Assembly (NCBI GenBank): GCA_018968885.1
Contig: JAGWZK010000021.1
Span: forward strand, 1-57,430
Source: Planctomycetota bacterium
Lineage (GTDB): Bacteria > Planctomycetota > Phycisphaerae > Phycisphaerales > UBA1924
Reading direction: 5' to 3'
DNA length: 57,430 bases
Shown here: positions 25,492 to 35,220 of the stretch, piece by piece
How the letters are laid out: every line of letters begins with the position of its first letter
Numbering within the stretch: the first letter of the stretch is position 1
Notes under the pieces: model-generated
The model's database searches: none
Seen by the model: the letters and a program-made list of their open reading frames with translations, nothing else
What the model was told of the DNA's origin: nothing
Translations under genes and position numbers: made by a program

Positions 25492-26385
25492 ATGCCCATG
25501 ATTTCACGCGCTATCTCGCCAGCAGTGGCCCTCGAAACCACTCTTCTTCTGCACGGCGTCCCCAAGACCGAAGCACTCTCCCTCCACCACAGTCTCAGCA
25601 GCATCGTTCGCGCGGCTGGTGCCAACCCTGCCTTGGTCGGTGTAGTCAACGGCGTCCCCACAGTCGGCATGAATGAAGCGGAACTTGGCACCCTTCTTTC
25701 TCACTGCAACGTCGCCAAGGCCAACACATCCAACCTTGGCGTGCTCCTGACTTCCAACTCTCACGCCGCCACCACCGTCAGCACCACGATGGAGCTCGCC
25801 GCCGCTGCCGGAGTGCGGGTCTTTGCCACTGGCGGCATCGGGGGTGTCCACAAGGGTTTTGGCCAATCCCTCGATATCTCCGCCGATCTCATGGCCTTTA
25901 CTCGTTTCCCCGTCGCCGTCGTCACAAGTGGCGTCAAATCACTCCTCGATGTCGCCGCCACGCGCGAAATGCTCGAAACTCTCGGCATCCCCGTCGTCGG
26001 CTATCAATGCGATGAGTTTCCCGCGTTCTACCTGCGTTCGCTCCCCCGCATCAAGATCGATGTCGATGCCTCTTTCGCCGACATCACATCGCTCGCGCGC
26101 TACGTCGATCACGAAATGGCCCGCACCGGTCGAGGCATCGTCGTCTGCAATCCCATTCCAAAGGGTGCTGAACTCGACTCTGGCGAATTCGCCTCATGGC
26201 TCAGCGAAGCCGAAGTGCAAGCCGATGCCGCCGGTGCCTCGGCGCGGCAGCGGACCCCCGCCATCCTCTCAGCGCTCCACCGGATCTCTGGAGGCGAAAC
26301 GCTCAAGGCCAATCTCGAACTGGTCCGCAGCAATGCCGCCCTCGCCGGCCAACTCGCCTCGACAATCACCCAAATGCACAAGTAA
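25492..26385 (+). CDS. psuG: Pseudouridine-5'-phosphate glycosidase
   Basis: Splits pseudouridine 5'-phosphate into uracil and ribose 5-phosphate (reversibly). 297 residues from ATG 25492. Family blocks: ALETTLLLHGVP at the N-terminus, VVNGVPTVGMNEAEL, FATGGIGGVHKG, VTSGVKSLLDVAATREMLETLGIPVVGY and NPIPKGAEL. The kinase partner PsuK is not beside it, which is unusual; pseudouridine kinase must be elsewhere, or the enzyme works on another source. ATG 25498 is an alternative start. Confidence 0.93.
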   Translation: MPMISRAISPAVALETTLLLHGVPKTEALSLHHSLSSIVRAAGANPALVGVVNGVPTVGMNEAELGTLLSHCNVAKANTSNLGVLLTSNSHAATTVSTTMELAAAAGVRVFATGGIGGVHKGFGQSLDISADLMAFTRFPVAVVTSGVKSLLDVAATREMLETLGIPVVGYQCDEFPAFYLRSLPRIKIDVDASFADITSLARYVDHEMARTGRGIVVCNPIPKGAELDSGEFASWLSEAEVQADAAGASARQRTPAILSALHRISGGETLKANLELVRSNAALAGQLASTITQMHK

Positions 26386-26687
26386 CCCCTTGCAGATCGA
26401 CTGGACTACCACCTTGAACGTCCGAATAACCTGTAGTCGACACGTCCTTCGCGCAAACTTCACCTCTTGTAACTTCACAATTGAGGGTGCGGTGAATCGG
26501 TACCTGATATCATTCATTCCACCCCAAAGTGGTGGTGGAGTAAAGAGTTGTGAAGCCCTGCTGGAGGAGAGAGAGTTCTTCACGCCTGGCGGTCGCAGCT
26601 GACACGCAGTTCCGATCTATCGATCGCGAACGCGCCATCGGTCTCGCAATCTGGTCACCAACCTCGCATTGTTAAGGAGAAGAAGGA
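26386..26687 (+). other. 302-bp non-coding leader upstream of a secreted-protein gene
   Basis: No gene is visible here. The stretch is more AT-rich than its flanks. TTGAGG at about 26483 and TGATAT 18 bp later are possible promoter boxes but weak. A 6-bp inverted repeat GTGAAG/CTTCAC (about 26549-26583) encloses a purine-rich loop GGAGGAGAGAGAG. A strong ribosome site TAAGGAGA lies at 26672-26679, nine bases before the next start. The length suggests a long 5' leader. Confidence 0.4.
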
Positions 26688-28955
26688 ATGAACTCGAAGA
26701 CCCGTCTGATCGCGTTGCTGGCGTGCGCCGGCGCTTCCACCGCCGCATTTGCTCAGGACAGCGTCTCTGCCAACCTTGATGGTGGCAATGGCATGCCCGG
26801 CGATGCACTCAAGCACTGGCAGAGTGGTGTCTCACAGCGCTCGTCGTACGTTGTTGACCTGACCCAGATCACAACCTCCTGGGGCACCAAGTTCCGCGTT
26901 GGCCCGATCATGAAGGGCATCAAGCTCGACAGCGCCACTGACAGCTTCTTCGACTCTTTCTGGAACGCCAGCGTCATCAGCCAGACAAAGTTGCTGGATC
27001 GCCCCTCCTTCTCTTCCACGTATTCCCTCTGGACCACCCCCGGCGCTGGTATCTCAGACCGCAACGCCGGTTCGGTTTCTCTGGTCGCCGGCCCTGCCGC
27101 CACCACTCAGTTCGCCATCAGTGCCGTCGCCAACGGCGCCGAGCGTCCTAATCCCGCCAACTCCACCTACGCCCGCTTCTACAAAGGTGTCGTCGCCTCA
27201 GTCATCAACTTCGAAGAGACGAATCCCAACCGCCTCTACGTCACGCGCGTCCAGGCCGCCGACACCAACCTCAACGGCTACAACACCAGCATCTCCGCTG
27301 ACCTGAACCGCGAAACCGCTCAGTTCGGCAATGGTTCCGTCGATGCCAGCGGCTTTGCCTACTTCCGCGCCGACAACAACCAGGTTCCTGCGGCCCAGAC
27401 TGATCGTCTTCTCGGCAACAACGTCTTCCGCGTCAACCTTGCCACCCGCAACACCAATCCCAACATCGTCTCCGAAGAGCCCGGTGTCGATGCGACCGAT
27501 ACCGTCGCCACTGCTCAACCCGAGGACAACTACAACGCCACTATCACAGGCGTGATGAACATCCCTGCTGCGGTCAACTCTGGCACCCCCAAGTACATCG
27601 CTGCTGACTTCAACACCCAGTTCAAGGCCGAAGGCCTCGCAAACACCGCGGCTCACGCCGCTGGCAAGATCGGCCGCGGCTCGGTTTCCTATCTCGCCGA
27701 CAGCATCTTCGCCGGCACCAGCGGCACCGGCGCGCAGTTGATGCGTGACACCTCCACCGGTGGCGGCGTGGAAGATGCGTTCAGCATCTCAGTCTGGGGC
27801 GTCAGCAACACCGGCGCTGTCTCCAACACTCGCCTCCTCCGCCGCCCCGCCGGCAACTTCACCGACAACATCGACGGGTATGTCTGGGGCGAAACCACCC
27901 CCGGTGCCAGTGTCTTCCGCCACTATCAAGGCCTCGCTGCCTTCAACGCTGGCGGCCAGGTCGCTCTCTGCAAGCTCAGCGACACCAACGTCCTCGCTGC
28001 GGCCGTGGTGTACGAAGACACCTACAACACCCTCTTGGCTGGTAACCCCAGCAACGCCCTCGTCGCTGCCAAGTTCGATCCCTCTCAGCCCAGCGGCACG
28101 CCCCAGTGGGGCATTGTCGCCTGGACCGACTTTGACAACATTGGTACTCCAGCTGGTGGTAAGGCGATCTACTCCTACGACGGCACAACCTATACCCAGA
28201 TCGGCCGACTCGCCAATCTCATCGAGGTCACCGGCTCGTCGATCCTCGGCCCCTCCATCTCCAATCCCGTCTTTGATAGCAAGGGCAACTGCTGGTTCCT
28301 CGCTGCTGCCGAGCTCTTCAATCGCCTCCCCGGTGGTGGTAGCGACTTCGACACGGTCCTGATCCGTGGCGTCTACAACCCCGCCGACCACTCCTGGCGC
28401 CTCGAGCTCGTCCTCGAGCCCGGCACCACCATCCACGGCCAGAACTCTGACCGCGACTACCGCATCACCTTCCTCGAGCTCGCCTATCAGGGCAGCGGCA
28501 CTGCCGCCAACGGCGCCATCAGCCCCGGCTCTATCTGGGCTGGCTCGGGCATGCAGAAGGCCTGGAACAACACCGATCCTTCCACGCTCTCGCAGAGCGA
28601 GAGCAAGACCCTCGGCGGTCTCGTTGTCAACGCCACCGTCATCTATGACATCGGCGACGAGAACGGCGTCGATGGTCCCGATGGTTTCTTTGATAACCCC
28701 ACCGGCACCAGCCCTCAGTACCCCAACAGCCGCGACGAGGCGTACCACGTCGTCCTCTACATCGGTGCCGATGTCGAAGCCGCCCCCGGTTGCCCCGCGG
28801 ACTTCAACGCCGACACCGTCGTCGACTTCTTTGACTACCTCGACTTCGTTGCCGCCTTCTCCAGCAACGATCCCACCGCTGACTTCAACGCTGACACCGT
28901 GATCGACTTCTTCGACTACCTCGACTTCGTCGCCGCCTTCTCCACCGGCTGCTGA
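26688..28955 (+). CDS. Large secreted protein with two C-terminal dockerin-like repeats
   Basis: 755 residues, signal peptide MNSKTRLIALLACAGASTAAFAQ. Residues about 24-690 are a beta-rich extracellular region I do not recognise, rich in Asn, Thr, Ser and Gly. The last 54 residues (702-755) hold two repeats of about 22 residues (ADFNADTVVDFFDYLDF and ADFNADTVIDFFDYLDF, each followed by VAAFS), bracketed by Cys 702 and the final Cys. Spaced Asp/Asn positions resemble a dockerin or EF-hand calcium loop. The same tail ends the next gene. A strong ribosome site precedes it and a terminator follows, so it looks well expressed. Function unknown; surface or extracellular location is inferred. Confidence 0.75.
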   Translation: MNSKTRLIALLACAGASTAAFAQDSVSANLDGGNGMPGDALKHWQSGVSQRSSYVVDLTQITTSWGTKFRVGPIMKGIKLDSATDSFFDSFWNASVISQTKLLDRPSFSSTYSLWTTPGAGISDRNAGSVSLVAGPAATTQFAISAVANGAERPNPANSTYARFYKGVVASVINFEETNPNRLYVTRVQAADTNLNGYNTSISADLNRETAQFGNGSVDASGFAYFRADNNQVPAAQTDRLLGNNVFRVNLATRNTNPNIVSEEPGVDATDTVATAQPEDNYNATITGVMNIPAAVNSGTPKYIAADFNTQFKAEGLANTAAHAAGKIGRGSVSYLADSIFAGTSGTGAQLMRDTSTGGGVEDAFSISVWGVSNTGAVSNTRLLRRPAGNFTDNIDGYVWGETTPGASVFRHYQGLAAFNAGGQVALCKLSDTNVLAAAVVYEDTYNTLLAGNPSNALVAAKFDPSQPSGTPQWGIVAWTDFDNIGTPAGGKAIYSYDGTTYTQIGRLANLIEVTGSSILGPSISNPVFDSKGNCWFLAAAELFNRLPGGGSDFDTVLIRGVYNPADHSWRLELVLEPGTTIHGQNSDRDYRITFLELAYQGSGTAANGAISPGSIWAGSGMQKAWNNTDPSTLSQSESKTLGGLVVNATVIYDIGDENGVDGPDGFFDNPTGTSPQYPNSRDEAYHVVLYIGADVEAAPGCPADFNADTVVDFFDYLDFVAAFSSNDPTADFNADTVIDFFDYLDFVAAFSTGC

Positions 28956-28979
28956 TCAGAAATTCCAGCATGACGCAGG

Positions 28980-29010
28980 CCCCCGGAGTAGTCCGGGGGT
29001 CTGTCTTTTC
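28980..29010 (+). terminator. Rho-independent terminator
   Basis: Perfect 8-bp stem CCCCCGGA (28980-28987) / TCCGGGGG (28992-28999), loop GTAG, followed by TCTGTCTTTT. It lies 25 bp after the stop of the large secreted-protein gene. Confidence 0.85.
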
Positions 29011-29061
29011 GGACTTTCCTCATTCATTCAGATTTGACCAACGCTTTACAATCTTGACGTC

Positions 29062-30690
29062 ATGAAACTTTCACTCGCCGCCATTCTCCTTTCTCTCGCC
29101 TGCCCCACTCTGGCCCACGCGCAGTGGAACCCGGCAGGCCGCCAGTACGGCAAGACCGACACTCGCGACCTGCGTGTGATGACCTGGAACGTCTGGGACA
29201 CCATTTGTTCATCCAGCACCACAAAAGTCGAAGGACTCAACGATTGGTGTGCAGCTTCGCGCATCATCGCCGCCATCAAACCGGATGTGCTCATTCTTCA
29301 GGAAGTGGGCGATAACGACGGGAACAACACTGGCACCGGGGTTGATTCCGTCGCCAATCTCACCACCACGATCAATCTCTTCCTCCGTGGTGGCAACGAC
29401 CCCTTCCGCGCCAACGCTGCCGTCACCGCGTATGTCCAGAAGTACGCCCCCACTTACGACCTCCCCTACGTCTATGTCAGCGACCAGAACGACGGATTCA
29501 ATCGCAATGTCATCCTCAGCCGCTATCCCTTCACCGATCTCACGGGCGACACCCGCACGGCCGTCGGCACCTTTTTCTGCGGAGCAGATCTATACGCCCC
29601 CGGTGGCAACGGTGGCATCCGTGGCTTCGCCTTTGCTGAGATTGATCTCCCCGATGCTCAGTACGCTGGCGATGTCGTCATCGGTTGCGCACATCTGAAG
29701 TCCGGTGGCACCACTCAGGACTTTGCCGACCGACTGACCGCTGCCCAGAACACTGCGTACTACATCGATTATCTCTTCAACGGTGGCGGCGGCCCCACAC
29801 CGGATCCCCGTAACAAAATCTTCGATGGTCCCGCCGCCACGCGAGTCCTCACCTCCACCACCCCCGTCATCATCGGCGGCGATTGGAACGAGGACGAAAA
29901 CACCAACGGTCGCGACGGCCCCGCATGGTGGATGACCCGAGCCGCCAATGGCACAAACGACGGCACCGATCGTGATCGCACCGACATGCTGTTTGACGAT
30001 GCCCGAGACATCTTCAACTCCAACTCTCGCAACACCCAGGGCAGTAGCAAACTCGACTATCTCGCCTGGCAAGACTCCATCGCGACGCTCCGCCGCGCTG
30101 TTTTGTTCGTCTCCGGCTCGATGAACACCAACACCTTCCCCACCGAACTCCAAGGCCTCTCGGTCCCCTCATCCGCCAGTTCTCTCGCTTCGGACCATCG
30201 CCCCATCATCGCCGATTACATCCTTCCCGCGCCCGTCGCACCAGGTGCCTTCACCCTCACGACCCCGTCCAACGGCTCACTTGCCCAACCCCTGACGCCC
30301 ACCCTCACTTGGACCGCCGCCACCGCTGCGACCTCTTACTCAGTCAAAATCTCCCTCTCTCCCACACTCTCCTCTCCCCTTTACACCACCTCCATCGCCT
30401 CCACGTCTCACCCACTCCCCGGTGGTCTCCTCACCACCTGCCAAACCTATTACTGGGGCGTAACCGCCACCAACGGAGCCGGCTCCACCAACTCCTCGCC
30501 CCTCTCCTTCTCTTTTGACACGTTCCGCCCTGCCGATTTCAACTTCGACGGGACCATCGACTTCTTCGACTATCTCGACTTCGTCGCTGCCTTCAGCAAC
30601 GGCGACACCGCCGCCGATTTCAACGCCGACACCACCATCGATTTCTTCGATTATCTCGACTTCGTCGCCGCGTTCAGTCAGGGGTGCTGA
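29062..30690 (+). CDS. Secreted endonuclease/exonuclease/phosphatase protein with dockerin-like tail
   Basis: 542 residues with a signal peptide (MKLSLAAILLSLACPTLAHAQ). Residues about 38-390 are an EEP domain: MTWNVWDTI, LILQEVGDND (metal Glu), VIGCAHLKSGG (His), IIGGDWNEDEN (Asp, Asn) and ASDHRPIIADY (Asp-His). A fibronectin-like segment follows (about 400-485). Residues 489-542 carry two ADFN-DFFDYLDFVAAFS repeats and a terminal Cys, nearly identical to the tail of the preceding gene even at DNA level. Likely an extracellular nuclease or phosphatase for scavenging. The stop is back to back with the convergent receiver gene (TGATCA). Confidence 0.82.
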   Translation: MKLSLAAILLSLACPTLAHAQWNPAGRQYGKTDTRDLRVMTWNVWDTICSSSTTKVEGLNDWCAASRIIAAIKPDVLILQEVGDNDGNNTGTGVDSVANLTTTINLFLRGGNDPFRANAAVTAYVQKYAPTYDLPYVYVSDQNDGFNRNVILSRYPFTDLTGDTRTAVGTFFCGADLYAPGGNGGIRGFAFAEIDLPDAQYAGDVVIGCAHLKSGGTTQDFADRLTAAQNTAYYIDYLFNGGGGPTPDPRNKIFDGPAATRVLTSTTPVIIGGDWNEDENTNGRDGPAWWMTRAANGTNDGTDRDRTDMLFDDARDIFNSNSRNTQGSSKLDYLAWQDSIATLRRAVLFVSGSMNTNTFPTELQGLSVPSSASSLASDHRPIIADYILPAPVAPGAFTLTTPSNGSLAQPLTPTLTWTAATAATSYSVKISLSPTLSSPLYTTSIASTSHPLPGGLLTTCQTYYWGVTATNGAGSTNSSPLSFSFDTFRPADFNFDGTIDFFDYLDFVAAFSNGDTAADFNADTTIDFFDYLDFVAAFSQGC

Positions 30691-31146
30691 TCACTTCGAC
30701 AATCGCTTGATTTCATCCATTGCCCGTTTGAGTTCCCGCCGCGCACTTGCCAGTTTCAATAGCGACCGCACCCTCGTCAACAATTCCAAGCGGTTCACCG
30801 GCTTCGACAAAAAGTCGTCGGCACCCACATCCACAGCGTGTTCCACATCGCTCACTTCCGAAAGCGCAGTCACCATCACGATCGGAATGTCCTTGGTCCC
30901 CTCGTCGCTCTTGAGTTTCTTGCACGCCTGAAACCCGCTCATTCGCGGCATCATCACATCCAACAGAATCAAATCCGGCTTCTGTGCCGCCACCTGCTCG
31001 AGCGCCTCAATCCCATCCCGTGCCAGCCGCACGCTGCACCCGAGCTCCTCGATGTATGCGGTCATCAACTCCAAATTCTGCTCGTTGTCATCAACCAGCA
31101 GAATCGAAATCGCGCCTTCAGACACACTGGTCGCACCCTGGGTCAT
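30691..31146 (-). CDS. Stand-alone response-regulator receiver domain
   Basis: 151 residues consisting of one REC domain plus a short helical tail. The acidic pair is in LLVDDNEQN, the phospho-acceptor Asp in LILLDVMMPRMSG, the Thr in VMVTALSE and the conserved Lys in FLSKPVN. No DNA-binding or enzyme domain follows, so it passes the signal to a partner protein; no sensor kinase is nearby. ATG 31146 is preferred to GTG 31176 because AGGAG lies seven bases upstream. The C-terminal RRELKRAMDEIKRL may form a coiled coil. Confidence 0.92.
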   Translation of the reverse strand: MTQGATSVSEGAISILLVDDNEQNLELMTAYIEELGCSVRLARDGIEALEQVAAQKPDLILLDVMMPRMSGFQACKKLKSDEGTKDIPIVMVTALSEVSDVEHAVDVGADDFLSKPVNRLELLTRVRSLLKLASARRELKRAMDEIKRLSK

Positions 31147-31283
31147 GCAAACTCCTGTACCCTCCGGGAACTTCACCCGAGGCCCCGCATCCTACCTCAG
31201 TCGTGCCCCCCTCACCAAAAGGGCAAGAAAACACCCCAGTGGATTTCACCGAAGTCCTTGTCAATAATCTAGTTGAGGTCCGA

Positions 31284-31742
31284 ATGGCGCTGTCCATCCC
31301 GAAGCCCAAGCCGGTGTGGGAAGATCGCTTTGCGATCCCAAGCGTTGACGCATTGCGCGACGACCTCAGCAAGCAATCACTCGCACTCGTCGATCATCTG
31401 CGCACCACCATCCTTTCCGTCCAAGGTGTGAAGGAAAGCGTCGCGTGGTGCGGCCCATCTTGGAAGTGGTCTGTGGTTTTCAAGGATAACGCCGGTCGCA
31501 TCGTCGCCTACATCGTGCCCCAACCCGCCCACACAAAGCTCGTGCTTCCCATTTCCACCCATATTCTCTCTCGCCTCCCGTCTCGCGAAGTCTCCAAGTG
31601 GATGCGTGATGGCATCACCGCAGCCACCGCTGTCGGCGACATCCGCTGGGCCCACTGGGAGTTCCAATCCAAAGCGAATATTGAAGAACTCCTGTGGCTT
31701 CTTGAGGCACGCCTCCCCAGTCTTGCAATCCAGTCCAGCTGA
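31284..31742 (+). CDS. Small protein, possibly DUF1801/YdhG-like
   Basis: 152 residues, no signal or membrane segment. It has the feel of a DUF1801-type beta domain (WCGPSWKWSVVFKDNAGRIVAYIVPQPAHTKLVLPI) flanked by helices, but several family positions are missing, so the call is weak. ATG 31284 is the first ATG of the coding part; the frame is open further upstream and a GTG at 31203 would add 27 residues. It is divergent from the receiver gene with 137 bp between starts. Confidence 0.45.
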   Translation: MALSIPKPKPVWEDRFAIPSVDALRDDLSKQSLALVDHLRTTILSVQGVKESVAWCGPSWKWSVVFKDNAGRIVAYIVPQPAHTKLVLPISTHILSRLPSREVSKWMRDGITAATAVGDIRWAHWEFQSKANIEELLWLLEARLPSLAIQSS

Positions 31743-31862
31743 TACCGCCAAGGATCAGCTCAAACCCTGTCAACTTTTTGACCGCCCCGCCCCGCCTCCG
31801 CCGATATCTACACCGGTTTATTCCTGCCAGCCAGAACGATCTAGGGTGGAGTTGTTGTACCC

Positions 31863-33404
31863 ATGTCGAACCCGCAAGCTCTTCGACGCGTCACAACGGT
31901 CATGTCCGTGACGCCTTCCCATCGCATTTCCCGCCTCTCCCGTCTTTTGGCCGCGTGCACGCTGCTCGCATCTTCCACATGTCTTGCCGGCCCCCTCGAT
32001 GACGATGTCGATCGCATCCTCTCTTCACTCAAGATGGGTCAAGCCAAAGTTGGTATCAGCATCGTCGATGTCTCTTCCGGCGACACCCTCGCCGCTCATA
32101 GGTCCAACGATGCGCTCATCCCCGCCTCCAACATGAAGCTGCTTTCCTCGGGTGCCGCGCTCTTCACCCTCGGCCCCGATTTTGTCTTCCGAACCGAAGT
32201 TCTGACCACCGCCGAATCGATCATCATCAAGGGCTCGGGCGATCCTGCTTTGGGCGATCCCGAACTCCTCGCCGACGCTACTCCCCCGCTCGATGTCGAC
32301 AAAGTCATCGACACCCTCGCTGGTGCCATTCGCAAATCCGGCCCCACTTCACTTCACCAGATCATCATGGACGATCGCGTCTTTGATCGCAACTACGTCC
32401 ACCCCTCCTGGCCGGTCGACCAACTCCGCAATTGGTACTGCGCTGAGGTCTCCGGCCTCAACTTTCACACCAACGTCATTTCCTTCTTCCTGCGACCCTC
32501 TCCCGACGGCATCGGCCGCTCGCCGCAAGTCTCCATCGAACCCTCTGCCCCGTGGATCGAAATCGAGAACAAGGCCAAGACCATCGGCAAGGGTCCGCAG
32601 CGCACCCGTCTCGACCGCCTCGGTGACGACAATCGCTTTATCCTCGCTGGTGATCTCTCGATCGCCACGCAGGACCGTGTCACCATGCACGAGCCCGCCA
32701 TCTTCTTTGGCCGCCTCATCGCCGACCGCCTCACCACCAGTGGCACGCGCGTCACCCATTCCCAGGTACGCCTTGCCGGGACGGATGAACGCTTTCCCCA
32801 AACTCGCACCATCGCCGTCATCTCCACACCCATCTCCGACATCGTCACGCGCAGCAACAACGACAGCCACAACCTTTATGCCGAGGCCCTCTGCAAACGT
32901 GTCGGCAACCACGTCACCAAGGAGCCCGGCTCATGGGAAAATGGCACCGCTGTGATGCGAATGCTTCTGGCCGAAAAACTCGGCCCCGGTGCGGCATCGT
33001 CCACCACCCTTGCCGATGGCTCAGGCATGAGCCGCCTCAATGCCGTCAGCGCCTCCACTCTGGCGAACTGGCTGCGCGTTATTGGCAACGATGAGAGGGT
33101 CTCTGCCGTCTTCACTCCCTCTCTCGCCACCATTGGCACCGGCACTCTCAAGCGCCGCTTCACCGACATCAAGATCCGCAACGAGGTCCGGGCCAAGTCC
33201 GGCTACATCAACGGTGTCCGCTGCCTCTCTGGTTACGTCATTCAGAACGATTCGGGCAAGAAAGTCGCCTTCAGCGTCCTCGTCAACTATGGCGACCGCG
33301 ACGAAGTCGATCGCGAAGCCCTCAAGCTCCACGAACTCGTGGTCCAAGCCATCGACCGCCACCTCAACAAAACCAGCACGCCTAAGCCCCAAATCGGTGG
33401 CTGA
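31863..33404 (+). CDS. dacB: D-alanyl-D-alanine carboxypeptidase/endopeptidase, PBP4 (S13) family
   Basis: A 513-residue exported penicillin-binding protein that trims or cuts peptidoglycan cross-links. Signal region SRLLAACTLLASSTCLAG follows a 25-residue head. The active-site triad of motifs is complete: S89-x-x-K92 (PASNMK), S-x-N in TRSNNDSHN and K-S-G in RAKSGYINGV. The S13-specific extra domain lies between the first two. Its presence argues that this organism makes peptidoglycan, which was long doubted for planctomycetes. ATG 31863; ATG 31902 inside the head is an alternative giving a shorter signal peptide. Confidence 0.92.
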   Translation: MSNPQALRRVTTVMSVTPSHRISRLSRLLAACTLLASSTCLAGPLDDDVDRILSSLKMGQAKVGISIVDVSSGDTLAAHRSNDALIPASNMKLLSSGAALFTLGPDFVFRTEVLTTAESIIIKGSGDPALGDPELLADATPPLDVDKVIDTLAGAIRKSGPTSLHQIIMDDRVFDRNYVHPSWPVDQLRNWYCAEVSGLNFHTNVISFFLRPSPDGIGRSPQVSIEPSAPWIEIENKAKTIGKGPQRTRLDRLGDDNRFILAGDLSIATQDRVTMHEPAIFFGRLIADRLTTSGTRVTHSQVRLAGTDERFPQTRTIAVISTPISDIVTRSNNDSHNLYAEALCKRVGNHVTKEPGSWENGTAVMRMLLAEKLGPGAASSTTLADGSGMSRLNAVSASTLANWLRVIGNDERVSAVFTPSLATIGTGTLKRRFTDIKIRNEVRAKSGYINGVRCLSGYVIQNDSGKKVAFSVLVNYGDRDEVDREALKLHELVVQAIDRHLNKTSTPKPQIGG

Positions 33405-33524
33405 CCACCCGCTTTCTCACACCAGAACTCCTCCTCTTCCCCTCACTGCAAACCTACCCTTGGCCCCCAGACGCACCCTCCTCGCGCGGCTGGATTTTTC
33501 ACACCCTTTCAGGATTCACCCGTC

Positions 33525-35009
33525 ATGGCCAAAGTGCAGATCGCTCTTGCTCCCGGAGATGGCATCGGTCCCGAGATCATGGATGCCACCGTTGAGCTGA
33601 TGAAGGCCGCCAAGGTCACCAACTACGTCGATTTCATACCCGTTGAGATGGGCGCCCGAGTCTTCCTCACTGGCAACTCGCGCGGCATGACGGACGCCGC
33701 GATCCGCACTGTCGAAGACTGCGGCATCCTTTTCAAAGGCCCGATGGAGACGCCCAAGGGTGGCGGCGGCAAATCCATCAACGTGACGGCCCGCAAGCTA
33801 TGGAACGCTTACGCGAACTTCCGCACCTTCAAGACTCTGCCGGGCGTTGAAACCGTGTACTCCAAGGCGGGGATCAATCTGGATTTCAGCGTAGTCCGCG
33901 AGAACATCGAGGACACCTATGGCGGCGTCGAACACCGCCTCTCCAACGACATGATCCAGTGCAAGCGGCTCATCTCCGCTCCCGGCAGCGATGCCGTGCA
34001 CCGTTTCGCATTTCAGACGGCCCGCAAGCTCGGCGTCAAGAAAGTCCATTGCGGTCACAAGGCCAACATCATGAAGATGACCGATGGTCTCTTCCTCGAT
34101 CGCTTCAAGGCCGTCGGCAAAGACTTTGCCGAGATCGAAATTGCGGATGTGATCGTCGATGCCCTGTGCATGAATCTGGTGCTCAAGCCCCAGCAGTATC
34201 AGATGATCGTGCTGCCCAATCTGCAGGGCGACATCGTGAGTGATCTGTGCGCTGGCCTGGTCGGCGGCCTGGGTTTTGCCCCCTCCGCCAACATCGGCAA
34301 CCACATCAGTATCTTCGAGGCCGTTCACGGCACCGCTCCTGACATCGCTGGCAAGGGCGTTGCCAACCCCACATCACTCGTCCTCTCCGGCCTGATGATG
34401 CTTCGCCACATTTGTCTGGCCAAGGAAGCCGCACTAATCGAAAACGCCCTCCTCGCCACCCTCGAATCCGGCGTCCACACCGGCGACTTTGGCGATAAGT
34501 CCAAACCCAGCGTCGGCACCAAGCAATTCACGCAGGCCATCATCGACAATCTTGGCAACAAACCCAAGACCGTCCCCGCCACCCCCGATGCCGATGCCGC
34601 CGACACCTGCTTCATCCGTCCACCCAAGCCGCAGGCCCAGCAGGTCATCCGTACCTACAAGAATCTCGTCACCCACGTCGTTGGCTGCGACATCTATCTT
34701 GATTCACCTCTCGCTCCGTTGTCATTGGCGGAAGAAATGGCCCGCGCCTGCGCCGACACTCCTTTCAAACTTTCACTCATCTCGAATCGCGGCACCCAGG
34801 TCTGGCCCATTGGCAGCATCTACACCGAGTGCGTCGATTACTATCGCGTCCGCTTCGAACTCAAAGACAATGTCGCTCCCGGCAACTTCGGCCAGTCGCG
34901 ATGTGTCGCCCTCATGGACAAGATCGCCGAGAGTTTCACCGTCTGCTCGTACGAACTCCTCCGGACCTTTGACGGCATCAAGGGATATTCCCTTGCGCAA
35001 GGGCAATAG
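33525..35009 (+). CDS. icd: Isocitrate dehydrogenase, Thermus/Rickettsia type
   Basis: TCA-cycle enzyme turning isocitrate into 2-oxoglutarate and CO2. 494 residues, as in the long Thermus and Rickettsia form with an added C-terminal domain of about 140 residues (here from about LGNKPKTV to the end). Motifs: APGDGIGPEIMDA, KGPMETPKGGG, VRENIEDTYGG (substrate Arg), KANIMKMTDGLF (Lys), LPNLQGDIVSDL (metal Asp) and EAVHGTAPDIAGKG (cofactor loop). Cofactor preference cannot be fixed by eye; relatives are NADP-dependent. It has 120 bp of upstream sequence and looks to be a single gene. Confidence 0.93.
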   Translation: MAKVQIALAPGDGIGPEIMDATVELMKAAKVTNYVDFIPVEMGARVFLTGNSRGMTDAAIRTVEDCGILFKGPMETPKGGGGKSINVTARKLWNAYANFRTFKTLPGVETVYSKAGINLDFSVVRENIEDTYGGVEHRLSNDMIQCKRLISAPGSDAVHRFAFQTARKLGVKKVHCGHKANIMKMTDGLFLDRFKAVGKDFAEIEIADVIVDALCMNLVLKPQQYQMIVLPNLQGDIVSDLCAGLVGGLGFAPSANIGNHISIFEAVHGTAPDIAGKGVANPTSLVLSGLMMLRHICLAKEAALIENALLATLESGVHTGDFGDKSKPSVGTKQFTQAIIDNLGNKPKTVPATPDADAADTCFIRPPKPQAQQVIRTYKNLVTHVVGCDIYLDSPLAPLSLAEEMARACADTPFKLSLISNRGTQVWPIGSIYTECVDYYRVRFELKDNVAPGNFGQSRCVALMDKIAESFTVCSYELLRTFDGIKGYSLAQGQ

Positions 35010-35220
35010 TGGGTTTTCCCTTTATTCACGGTTTGCATCTTCAAAAACGCGTAAAATCAATGGTGCGGCACGTGTTCGCCATCAACTCAGTTGGTGAAAG
35101 GTGTTGGCAATAAAGGACTTCGCCGTAAATTTTCCGCGCTTCTGTCTGTTTAGGGCGGTAGACTCCGCCATTCTCGAACTGGCTTGCCCGCGATTTCGTA
35201 TCGCTGGCACACACTCACGG

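Noticed and set aside
28791..30690. Direct DNA repeats as a mobile element or CRISPR
   Set aside because: The repeats are in frame and code for the dockerin-like tails of two secreted proteins.
30691..31146. Receiver domain as part of a full two-component pair
   Set aside because: No kinase or output domain is fused or adjacent on either side.
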